From: Paracyclopina nana
Taxonomy: Eukaryota; Arthropoda; Copepoda; Cyclopoida; Cyclopettidae
Reading direction: 5' to 3'
NCBI GenBank assembly: GCA_019096065.1
Contig: JAGUCH010000005.1
Location: 6,324,001 to 6,388,000, forward strand
Length of the DNA: 64,000 nucleotides
The first letter of the stretch is position 1; the number at the start of each line of letters is the position of its first letter. The position numbers were made by a program, and so were the translations under genes. Shown in pieces: positions 8,941-20,112 of this stretch. Below the pieces are notes generated by a model. It saw only the letters and a list, made by a program, of their open reading frames with translations, was not told where the DNA came from and made no database searches.

Positions 8941-11463
8941 AAGATGTTTATTCTGGCGCGTGCATCACCCGATTTCTAATCTCCTTGTCCGCAGTTCCTT
9001 GGTCAGCGTTGAGACGCTGGGAGATTCTCATCTTTGGCAGCCATTATTCTAATCAGTTACTTTTATGATGTTGAATTGAATACACTGAATGTGCAATTGA
9101 ATTAGCATCCCAGAATCCGGTGGATTCTTTTATTCACTCTTTTAGCAAGTTGCAGCTCCTCTTTGCTGGCAGCAAAGCAGGAGCTCCAGCCTCTGTTGGA
9201 GGACTGGCAAATGTTTGATAGACAATTGGACTATGGAATGCGATGCATTTATTTCAAGGTTTTAGCTAGATTGGTTCTACAGTTAGATCTTGAGGCTCTT
9301 GATCCGCTGGAGGTTTGCAGCCCTCTCGTCCTCGGCCGCCGGCCTCTCTTTCCGTAGCGCCGCTACTTTGACAGGAATTAACACTCAGAGTGCGGAATGT
9401 TTGATCTGGTGTTTTGATAAGCACTATTTATGGCCATTTAAAGCCTTGGTATAATCAGAAATAAGAGGTATAGCTGCCTGCCATAGCACTATATATATAT
9501 AATCCGTTAAGCCTCGAAGTGCAGTTAGCAAAACAAGCATATATCAACCAAGTTGTTAGACAACTTGGAACGCTTCGGAAGTGTGACCAAGTTTTGTTTT
9601 GTTCCTCGTTTTTTGCTGCTTTTTTGTTGATTTGTCAAAGTCATCTTTTGTTGTGCCGTGCAGTCCATTTTTCATCGGCCGCTTTAATATTTATGCTTTG
9701 TGTGCATGTAGAAATATGTGTTGGCCTAATTTTGATGTAGTGTCCCGAGGCGAGGGTTAAAATGTGAGCTTTGAAGTCTGCTTTCAGAGCAAAATCTGGC
9801 TGTATCCATTTACGTTAATAAATCGTGGCAACTAACTTTTTCAGCAGCTACAGGCATACACATTGAAATGTATTGCCATGATGCAAAATTCTTTCATGTT
9901 GGGCTTCTTGGGCCTTCGTTCCGTATGAGTAATTTGCTCGGCTAAATGGATTATTTATAACTAGCTGCCACTAACCATGCATACATAGCGCTCAGTAACT
10001 ACCAGGGTTGAGCTAGTTTTCCTATGAATTGCATGCGGCTCACTTTGGTTAATTGCTGAGTGAATGAATGATTTATTGCCCTAACAAAAAAAATCCACAA
10101 CCGCGCGCGTGTTTAGGCCGGCGGGGGGAAAGCAAATTGTTGTCAAGCAGTCAAGTCACGATCTTTTGCCTCCTTGTTGGAATACAACAGCCGTCTTTGA
10201 AACGTAATTCCTTCATTGTCAGATCATTGGCCAGCTCCATGCGACTATAATAATCTTCCTGTCCTCGTGCAGCATGCCACCATTTCAGAGCACATGTCAA
10301 AGGAATCGATAAGCTACTACAATAAAGCTTTAAGGACCTCGTTACATAACAAGGACTCTGGTGAAAGGAAAAAGGTTTTTTAATCAAGCAGGATTTTGAA
10401 CGTACCTTTTATATTGTAGCATGATGATTAATGGCAGCTAGTGCAAAATTGTGTAATTTTAAGCCCCCCCGCAAATTATAGCATCCAGTGGGATAAAGCT
10501 TGCCTACTGCATAATGAAAAGAAATGTGTTCAGCCTTTTCTGCATGCAGCTGGCAACATTTTATGGCCACCACACATCCATTCAGAGCTATTTTGCAGTC
10601 TCAAAAGCAGCATAGTATATGCGACATTAAGCGTGAATTTGCTCGCGATCGTGGTTTAACTACACGTCTCATCATTATGTCCTCAGCATAAATTATGCAG
10701 AAATAAAGAGGTACCTTCCGCGGTCCATTGGATCGCTCTTCGACTGGGCCAACCTTTTTAAAAAGCCTTAAAAATCTTGCTCTCACGCCAGTAACTGGTC
10801 TGTTGGATCGCTCTTCGACTGGGCCAACCTTTTTAAAAAGCCTTAAAAATCTTGCTCTCACGCCAGTAACTGGTCTATCGGTTGCCTCATCTGCAGTGAC
10901 GGCGTAACATCGGTTTTCGCTCGGCAAAACATTGAAAACAGCCAGCACTTTTGGAGTTGGCTCTTTGCTTTTGTGAGCTGAACCCCTTTAAAGTTCCATC
11001 CATTGTTCTGGTAGTGTTTCAAAGAAAATGCCTCCCGTCATGCCAAGATGGAATTGGCTTGGCTGAAGAAAAAAACTAGGCTAGCTGCTTTGCTGATCCT
11101 TTTTCACCCCCTAGGCTGTTAATCCGCCTAGTTCATTAACTCAGTATGAGGAGAGCCACAAAGAATCCTAATCCTGAAATCCTGATGCTGAAGGCCCATC
11201 AACCAGATGCTAAATATACTACTATGAGTGTTTCCGAGCGAAAAGTCAATGGAGTCAAATGACAGCTAGCGAAATGAGCCGTGTTGAAGAAGCACTGATT
11301 TCGAATGGTCCACCCATTGAGCGCAAAAGTGCAATGGAGCCATAAATCTTGAGGCTCGAGCGAGCGGCCTCGAGAATTATTGCTTTGAACGCGCGCAGCC
11401 TCAGGGAACGGATTGACACGCAACCATTAGCACCTTGTGCGCTGCTGAGAAAATAACAGATTT
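8941..11463. other. Intergenic or 5' intronic DNA without a recognisable gene
   Basis: Only short random reading frames are seen. A first exon or promoter of the FAM234-like gene may lie here, because that gene's first visible coding exon has a good acceptor site just inside it. One exact tandem duplication is listed separately. Confidence 0.5.
10728..10875. repeat. Perfect 75-bp tandem duplication
   Basis: The unit beginning TTGGATCGCTCTTCGACTGG at 10728 is repeated from 10803 with period 75. The second copy matches for about 73 bases before diverging. This is consistent with a recent slippage or unequal-exchange duplication. Confidence 0.95.
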
Positions 11464-14400
11464 ATGTATGTTGCTGTTGCAGATGTGGCAGCTGCCAAGG
11501 CTGAGCTGGACGGCCTCCGGCGACCTCAGAGGCCATACAACCCCTTGACCATCATCCAAATCAAGAATGCAGAGCGGAACCTCGATAACAGCCAACACGA
11601 TGGCTGCACCTTCGAGGCCTTGAGGAGCAGGAGGAGGCTCTGTTTGACGACGGCCTTCGTGGCCTTGGGCCTCGTCATGGTTGGTGTGGTGGTGGTCTGG
11701 GCAGCGCCGGATAATTGCCAAAATCAAATGATGTGCCGCGGTGCGGAGCCGTCTGCTTTGCCAAACAGGCACCGCAGAAACGCTCACTGGGTCATCTCCT
11801 ACGACAACATCAGTAAGTCAGCCTCTTTGCCCATTGTTCAGCTTTGATTGGATCCACCAACTTGAAAGGCGCTTCAAAGAACCAAAAATACAAACAAACT
11901 GAATTGCAATTCTCCCAACATCAGGCTTTCCGACCTATAGCATTGGTTGTAGTATATGAGATAAGGTCAAATTCGCGCTATTTTTTGTGAGAAATATGTG
12001 TAGGATCTTTGCGCTCGTTACTCGCCTCACTGACTTTTCTCCCTGTGATATAGTGCTATACTATCTGCTACATATGAGTGGAAACGGTTTTCACTGCCAA
12101 CAACCGGATATCTTTTTGTCGCGCAGTTGTTGCGCGATGATTTAAGACATTTCAGCTGCCGCTGATTTATTGCCAAACAGAAACAATTCAGCCTCTCCTG
12201 CTGCATTGATTTAGGTCACAAAGCTCGTTTCCGATGTCAGCAGACCGAAAGATAAGAGACGTAATTTTTGAATTTCGAGCCTTCATTCATCAAGGTGGTG
12301 GAAGCCTTAGAAAGCTCATTTCATCCTGCGATAGTAGGCAGGTAGAGTGGCAGTAGGCTTCAAAAATAGCGGATGATAATGATGCCAGGTAATCTTTGCC
12401 ACCCACTTATTTTTTAGAAAGCTCTCCTCCTCCAGCTGGCTTAGCACTCAGTTGAATAAGTGAATCTAATTGAATCCATCACACGCAAATGTTGCCTCGA
12501 TCAAGCGGAAGCTCAGCTTGAGCTGATGAGCCTAATTAATCTCCATACATGTTTTAAATAAATGTTTTGAGCTCGATGCAGCATGCTTTATCAGGGAGAA
12601 GGTCAGATCAGGTTTGCCTGTCCAATAAATCATAGCCATGGCTCCTTGGTAACATTCCATCCATGCTGTACCGAAAAATGGAGCGTAAATGTACTTGCCA
12701 TGCTGCAGATGTGCAGGTCCTCATCATCTGCTGCTATAAACTACATATTGTACTAGTATGGGATAACTGAGCTGGAGATGTAGCATGCATACTATTTGCA
12801 TACATTCACCCATATATGTAGAGATTGGCTTTTGAGGTAGGCCCACTTTCGATTTTCAAACTCTGCAGTCACTTGACCTTGCCAGCTGCCCTTGGCAGCT
12901 TTCCATCAATGCTGATCGTATTGATGAGCAAGTCCATTTGGGAGCTGGGCGCAAAGCTCATTAACATTCCAATGTGAGCCTAGATAAAAAAGTGACCCTA
13001 TTTCGTGTAAGGGTAATCCTAGTTTCGTTCGAGACCATAATTGGCCCCTTGGCACCTCTCACTTCTTCTTCCCCACACACTCCTTTCTTTGGCTAGCTCG
13101 CTCATCGCGCGAAAACGTCACGCTCTACAAAAGATTGAAATTGCGCACCACAGAAGTAGGGCGGCTTTCACTTTTGCTTCCGAGGATGAGCCTCGCGGAA
13201 AGTTGACGACATGCAGATGTAACTTGAGCTCCCTGATCATCTTCAAAAGCCAATATCCAAAATAACTTTGGAATTTGCAGTGTTATGTTTCATATCTGGC
13301 TGGCTGGCTCCTTCATACTAGCTTGTTCTCATAAACATTTCTATAAGGTAAGCAAGGCACTTTGCGCGCTCATATCTCAGCATCTACTCTTCTGATTGGA
13401 ACCAAAATTGGAGGAATTCATAAGAACATATTGAAGAATATTCATGCCAATTTTCATCTAGATCGGAGGATGCTAAGGCCGCCTTACTGAAAGTGAGGCA
13501 AATCAGTTAAGCAAAGGATAAAAATCAGCCACCTCCTTAGAGTTCTCCGATCCGGATGAAAATTGGCATGAAGATTCTTCAATATGCTCTTATGAATACC
13601 TCCAAATTTGGTTCCAATCGGCTCAGTACTTTCTGAGTTATGAGCTTCCAAAGTGCCTTGCTTTGCTTACTGCCTGCCTTACTGAGTTTTATGAGAACAA
13701 GCTACTATTACAGATAGGGAGAAAGCTGTCAAAATACTCGAGAATTAAATTGGTTGGGTAAATGTGAGCTTTCCCTTTACATTTCTACATTACGAACTCT
13801 TGGCAGTAATTCCATTCTGATATTCTCCATCATTACTGCCGCTTTCATCACAAAAAAGAAGGATGCTTCTGTTGCCTTTTCCTCCTCGATGTGTGTAAAT
13901 TGGATGGCTTTCACTCTTGTGTATCCTTATATGCATAATTATACGCAAACATGCTTACACTTGTTGACACACAATGTCCTCCCCCCGTGTCCACAAAAAA
14001 GCTAGCTTTTTCATGAGGCAGTATATATATGATTCTCCGTAGGCATTGTATACTAGCTTGTTCTCATAAAACTCAGTAAGGCAGGCAGTAAGCAAAGCAA
14101 GGCACTTTGGAAGCTCATAACTCAGTAAGTACTGAGCCGATTGGAACCAAATTTGGAGGGATTCATAAGAGCGTATTGAAGAATCTTCATGCCAATTTTC
14201 ATCCGGATCGGAGGTCTCTAAGGGGGTGGCTGATTTTTCTCCCTTGCTTAACTGATTTGCCTCACTTTCAGTAAGGCGGCCTTAGCGTCCTCCGATCCGG
14301 ATGAAAATTGGCATGAAGATTCTTCAATACGTCCTTATGAATTCCTCCAATTTTGGTTCCAATCGGACGAGTAGATGCTGAGATATAAGCGCGCAAAGTG

Positions 14401-17400
14401 CCTTGCTTACCTTATAGAAATGTTTATGAGAACAAGCTACTGATTAAGAATTGTCTTTACATCCATCCATACTGTTGAAGCCACGTGATTTGTAATTTGT
14501 CCTCATTTCCCGAGTAACAACTAATAAGCAAATGTGCTACAGCAACACTATATAAGACAAGTGAACTGAATGTCAATTAGAGAACGGGCGCAGCTAGGTG
14601 CAGTAAAAGGTTACTTTTTTGGCTCTACTGGGTAAAGGCACCAGGGGCAAAGGCATTATGATTAAAGGCTCCCTGATAAAAAGCACGTTGCTTAAAGGCA
14701 TAGTGGGCAAAAGCAACACTGGTAAAAGGCAACTTAACTAAAATGGCACTAAAAGAAAAAATGGTATCACACATTTATTTGTCTGTTTGTAAAAAATCTG
14801 ACAGCAGAATTAGCATTTGCGTCGACGTTTTTGGGAAATGATATTTGATTGGTCAATGTATGAAAGATCACGATTTTTGCGCTTAAGCTCACTATTTGAA
14901 GTGCTCTCAGTTGCGGGTAAGAAAACTTCTGAAGACTCTGGCTTTATTTATGAAGCAATTGCCATCAAGGAATCCCCTTTCAGAGTTGCCAATTGCTTTC
15001 ATGAAAGTTTCCAAATCAGTTTTGTGCGCATGAAGATTTTTCATAAGATTGGCTTTCTGCATTTTAAGCCTTTTGTAGCATCTTTTGAAAGTCTTCTTGT
15101 TTGGATTGCCAACACATTTCTCTTGCACAGCAGTAAGTCCAACTGACAAAAACATACAGAAATGCGGAAAATAGCACTGTTTTGCCGCCTAAAGTTTCCC
15201 TGATTTTCCGCAATCGTTATAACACGCGCGCGCATCTTCCCCACATATTCATTATGAGTGACTCACCTTTATTGCTTAAAGGTGCCTTTGACAATTTGTG
15301 CCTTTAGCCAATGTTGCCTTTGCCCATTATGCCTTTCGTCAGAGCGCTTTTTATCAGGGAGCCTTTAATCATAATGCCTTTGCCCTTGGTGCCTTTAGGC
15401 AGTATACCCACTTTTTTATAGTGTTCTTGATATTCCTCCGCGACTTCGTTTTACTACAGTAAAACGAAGTCGCGGAGGAATATCTAGAACCCTACTTTTT
15501 TACTAATAAATGCTTGCAGCAACACTGTAAACTTAGGAACATATTAAGTAGCGCGGTTCGCAACCTCCCTAATTAGCCCGGTTCCAACAAGGAATATCAT
15601 ATTTATCCTACCTGCGAGCTCATAAGATTTCAGACGGCTGATCGCTGCTTACGCTGCGCCGGCTGAATAAGCAAAATGCCTCATTTTCTTGATTATTTTT
15701 CGCAAGGTATTAAGTAGAGCCTAAATTTCAAATAGACCAATTATGTTTATATCTCACTATATTAAGAGTGGTATATTTCCTGAAATTCCATCTTTTCCTA
15801 AAATTCCAGGCTGGCCTTTGGGCTGGCTTACGGGCAAGCTAGATCACTAATTAAAAGTGTTCCCAGATTGACACACTTGATTAAAGTGGCTTTTTTATAA
15901 TAGGTAGCTGGCTCTTTTTGACTATTTTGTATAGTTCACATCTAGTAGCTCATTTGTTGAACGTGTCAACTACGCTCGCGCACTGATGACGTCAAGCCGT
16001 ATGAACTCAGTGACATCTAGTGCAGTCAGCTTGACTTCGGGTTCCTATAGTACGGTAAACCAGTTAAGTCAGGTCGAGCTGAGCGCGCGAGTTAGCTGTG
16101 ACCTAACTATGCTAAAAAGTCAAGTTACGTCTCCTGACTATGCTGATTTTCCTAGTTGGAACCGGGCTATTGTCTCCAGTGCAGTGGGACTTTGTCTGAG
16201 AAGATGCTCAGTTGGGACTCAATGTTGAGATACTTAGCTAAACCAGCCATCGTGTTGCGAATCTTGATAAAAAAAATCAGAGTTTACGTTTTGACATGTT
16301 TGACCAAAATTGGCCAAACTTTTGAAGATAATGGTTTTTACACCAACATTTAGCCATTAAATAAGCCAAAATATGCAGCTGGGCACAGGCTGAGATGGCA
16401 TGCATTCTGGCCCATTTTAGATATTGGATTGTAATTGCAGTCAATGAGCACATTCGATGCAATTTATTTGGAGGAGATCGAGCTTGAGTTATTCGGATAA
16501 TTGACTTGACCACTTTCTTGCGGTTGATGACCAATACAGACAATAGATGCCCATTTTACAGCAAAGCCTGGCCAATAATCCAATAACCCAATAATACCTA
16601 GTCAATACGAAATATTCGTCTGCAGTTTTGTTCAAGACTTTTTTTGCTACTCCAAACAATGCAATGGAAACAATGATGGCGATGAAACAGTGATCGAAAA
16701 TGCTTTCTCTTTTTATTCACTGTTGTAATTAATCCTCACTTTTTTCGCTACTGCACTTCTTCCTCTTGTTGAAAAATGCAGCCAAGAAGATTGGCTGCCA
16801 AAAACTTTTTAGCCAACCCAAAGCCTCATCAAATGTAGTAGTCAGTCTTCTTGAACTGCGTGAGTGCAAACCATCGGTGCATTCAAAACAAAAAAAGTCG
16901 GAGCAGAAAACCTGCAAAAAATTCCATCTTTTTTTGCCGCTGCAGGGAATCATCAAAGTTTTTGTTTTGCTTGATATAAATCTCCCTCGATTGGCAAAGG
17001 ATTCAGTTTGGAAGTCTCTTTCAGGCAAAGTAGCAGATAGTATAGGTATAGCTAGTGCAAGCGTATATATCCAGCTCAAGAACTTCAGTGGGGTCTGAAA
17101 TGTAGCTTGGAATCGTCGGAAGCTGATGAAAAAACTGTTGAGAGAACTCCAAAGGCTCAAACACAGAAAATCTGCTGCCAATTTCAAGCTTCCATTCTGG
17201 TCTTGACTGAACGCAATTGAGCTAGCTTCAGTTGCAGCAAGATTGAATTTTTGTCTGCTTTGTGGTAATTTTCTCTCTTTTGGATTTGCTACCAGGTTAG
17301 AAAGCCAGCCAATTTGCATTATTATGAAATCCGAGTTGGAGAAGCTCACTATTCATTTTCGAGCCGGTCTTGGAAGATGGGACCATGGGGACTTCATTTT

Positions 17401-19827
17401 TAACAAGCTCATTTACATTCCGTAATAAAAACTCTTTCGTTTTCTCGTGACCTCGCTCACGAGCTCGACCCGGCGGCCCCCTGAAAAAAGGGCCTTTAAA
17501 GCTACGGCTGAAGTTGAAGTGGAGAGTGAGTGGGCTCATCAAAGCAAAATGATGCAGTTTCAGCTTCAAATAAATGAAATGAATGACCCTCGAAAAACGA
17601 ACTTTTGCAGCTCTGACAAGTGGGCTGGAAGTGGTTGAGGCCGGCGGCCAAGGCCTCGTGGTCAGTGGATTCTCCTCTGCAGCAAACCACAGAGCTGCAG
17701 CCTCGGGATCTTTTGGACTTTTGGCCTTGCGGCCAGAGGATGGCCGAGAGCTGTGGCGACATCACCTGCAGGCCAAGCCGCAAAAGCATGACTGCAACCT
17801 CGTCGACCTCAACGAGGACGGCGTCAACGACTGCCTGGTCGTGGGCGATGGCGGACTGCTCACCGCCATCGACCCTATAACAGGTACGCCGCACTGAATA
17901 TTTATGGCTTTTTTCCCGCCGCCAAGGCCACACTGACAAATTGACCTTTTTCAAGAATAGTGTGCGAATTGAATATAGTGGCGCACAATCGCTCGGCCGC
18001 TGCTCCCTTGGGAGGGCTGTCGCGTTTTCAGGAAGTCTCGTCTTTGATTGGTATTTGGTATAGGAAAACGAGCCCCTGAATAATAAATGAGGGCAGAAAT
18101 CAACTGCTGCAATGCAGCTCGCTCCTCACCATAGCCAACTTTGCAACTTGGAGCATATAAGTAATAACGGAAAACTATCGTACGCACGACAAAGAAACTC
18201 GGCCATTTTTACCTCGCTTCGCAGCTATAAGCTGCATGGCGTGGAATTTATATAGCAATTCTCTATTTACTGGCATGCACCAGCGTGTAAAACAAGATAG
18301 TAAAACTACATGATCACGGACAGCCAAACTTTTCTCCAACAAGCACAATATGCCGGTTAGACGTCCGAGGCTCGTTGCTGCGGCCGTCTCGGATAATTTG
18401 AGCAATATACTGCTTCAGGGAAGGAGATTTGGTACATGAGGTATCACATGCCCCTGGTGAACATCTCGCTGCCTCGAAGGCTCCCCGACTTGGACGGCGA
18501 CCGGGTGTCGGAACTGATCGCGGCCTGCGCCGTCACCTTCCCCTCTGAGATGAACGACAATCACGCGCACATCCGGACAAACTTCATCCTCGTCTCGGGC
18601 CGACTCGGGCGAGTGATGGGCAGGCCGTACCTCGTGGACTCGTGCACCGACATTGGCGCCTTGAACGTCACCTCCAACTTGGCCTTGCAATTCGACTGCA
18701 CCAGCCGGCACGGAGGTACGTACTATAATTATTTCTGAGTTTGCGAGGACGGCTCCCATTTGTACTATCTGCAGCGGACCAGTTCGAAATGTCGCTCGAC
18801 GAGCTCTACTCAAAGGCCACGAACCAGCCCTCGAAGGACTTTGCGTTGACGGAGGGCCTCGCCGGCAGGGCCGCCATGTACCGCCAGTTCGACGTGATCG
18901 GCGACCCGGCCAGCCAGACCGTCAAAGACTCCATCCATCTGGACTGGTCGCCCCTCAAGCCGGCGTGCCCGGAGTGCGGGGTGACCGTCAAACTGTGGGA
19001 CGGGTTCGCTCACCGCCTGCTGTGGAACCAAACGTGGCCGCGGGCCGTCGCCTTCCACCCGCTCTCCACCCGCTTCGAGACGGAGAGGCCGGACTCGCCC
19101 ATCGAGGGCTTCGTCTTCCGCCTCTGGCAGTGGAGTCCGGAAGACGCCCACTACTTCCAATCTCTACGGACCCCGCTCACACCTTCCACGACGACGACGA
19201 CTTCGACGACGGCCTCCGCGTCGAGGTCGGCGGTTGACGACGAGGACGACGAGGACATTTTCAGCCTGTACAAAAACAATGAGCCGCCCTCGTACGATAG
19301 CAGTGATAGCCAGCCGTCGGGGCCGCCGACGTACGAGTGGGCCGCGGGCCTGCTGCCCTTCGGCAGGCCCAGCAGCCGAGGCCTGCTGTCGTTCAGCAAA
19401 AACTCGGTCGACCGCAAAAACAGCCTCGTGGACGCAGCAGCTCGCAAGAAGCAAGTGTTGAACGTGAGCGAGACCATCTATTATGTTACCCTCAACCACA
19501 GCACTCCTCAAGTGATTCCACTGTTCACGCACACTCTGGGCCAAGAGTGCAACGTGCTGGTGAGCCCATATCAGTGTCAGCCTCATTACAACACTATGCC
19601 AAACTCGAGTGAGTAGGATTTTTTGCTCCCCGCGCCAATCGTGCTTGATTTCCTTTCTTTCAGTGGTGATATTGGAGCACTCCTCTGGCGGGCCTAATTG
19701 GCGGGATCTGGTCGTGGCCACGACCTCGCTGGCACAAGATGCGGATTGGCAGTCCAAGAGCCGCAGGCTGACCACATCCCTCCACAGGCTCAGGCTGAGC
19801 AAGGACATTCGCAGCGTGGTGCCGTAA
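11464..19827 (+). CDS. FAM234-like (ITFG3 family) single-pass membrane protein
   Basis: Five coding exons are read: 11464 (or acceptor at 11483)-11812, 17611-17883, 18419-18715, 18775-19608 and 19664-19827. All joins are phase 1 and give about 638 codons. The N-terminus is short and presumably cytoplasmic, followed by one hydrophobic span (about residues 60-82, CLTTAFVALGLVMVGVVVVW), then a long outer domain. Two FG-GAP-like acidic loops, DLNEDGVND and PDLDGDRVSEL, match the beta-propeller repeats of FAM234A/B, whose molecular role is poorly known. The residue 500-560 region is a low-complexity insert with acidic and Thr runs and two PPxY motifs (PPSY, PPTY), odd for an extracellular domain. 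The start is uncertain: TTGCAG at 11477-11482 is a textbook acceptor, so a first exon may lie upstream. An antisense reading frame over 19164-20054 is a shadow. Confidence 0.82.
13318..13705 (+). mobile_element. Foldback MITE-like element, copy A
   Basis: 388 bp with terminal inverted repeats (CTAGCTTGTTCTCATAA at the left, complement of GTAGCTTGTTCTCATAA at the right) and a largely self-complementary interior. It is flanked on both sides by TA, which suits a Tc1/mariner-type target site. A second copy lies in the opposite orientation at 14053-14440. There is no coding capacity, so this would be a non-autonomous element. Confidence 0.8.
14053..14440 (-). mobile_element. Foldback MITE-like element, copy B, inverted relative to copy A
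   Basis: Same length as copy A and close to its reverse complement, with small differences such as single substitutions. TA is present on the left flank but TG follows on the right, so the target duplication is not intact. The two copies sit 347 bp apart head to head and could pair over their full length in RNA. Confidence 0.8.
14620..15410. mobile_element. Element with about 120-bp terminal inverted repeats built of TAAAGGCA-like units
   Basis: The left end (about 14620-14740) reads as repeats of a (T)AAAGGC(A) unit every 13-17 bases. The right end (about 15290-15410) is its inverted copy, with a nearly identical core (GATTAAAGGCTCCCTGATAA). The roughly 550-bp interior holds only a 109-codon frame and an 82-codon antisense frame that I do not recognise. 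I take it as a non-autonomous DNA element with uncertain edges. Confidence 0.65.
15423..15490. repeat. Very strong palindrome, 27-bp perfect arms with two-base loop
   Basis: Arms 15429-15455 and 15458-15484 are perfect reverse complements. With one mismatch the pairing extends to 15423-15490. It lies just beyond the right end of the AAAGGC element. Such long cruciform-capable sequences are usually transposon ends or foldback cores. Confidence 0.93.
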
Positions 19828-20112
19828 ATGATCCATGTTTGACTACATATAATAATCGGTGCCTTTGCCATACTTTGCGCTATGAAATACACATGCATAT
19901 ACCACGTAGCACGCGTTTGCAGGAGAAATTCCCGCACATGTGCTGCTACTACGGCAAAGTTTGGAGCAGCTGACTGGTTTTTTTTAGTGCCCAGCAACCA
20001 ACAAGAATAATGCCCAAGAGGGGCATCGCCGAGATTTTCTAGCTGGGCTTTCACTTGAAACCCGACAGGGCATCAGAAATGCCTCTTTTGGCTTTATTTA
20101 ACCTGAGTTAGG

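Larger units (their letters stand above)
11813..17610 (+). other. First visible intron of the FAM234-like gene, 5.8 kb, repeat-rich
   Basis: Bounded by GTAAGT at 11813 and TTTTGCAG ending at 17610, and phase 1 on both sides. It contains a pair of 388-bp foldback elements, an AAAGGC-rich terminal-inverted-repeat element and a 56-bp perfect palindrome, listed separately. The rest (11813-13300 and 15500-17600) shows no gene. Confidence 0.75.

Noticed and set aside
19164..20054. 296-codon minus-strand frame over the FAM234-like gene
   Set aside because: It is antisense to exons 4-5, whose splice phases and FAM234 motifs are clear. Its Arg/Gly-rich reading is what reverse-strand GC-rich coding DNA gives.
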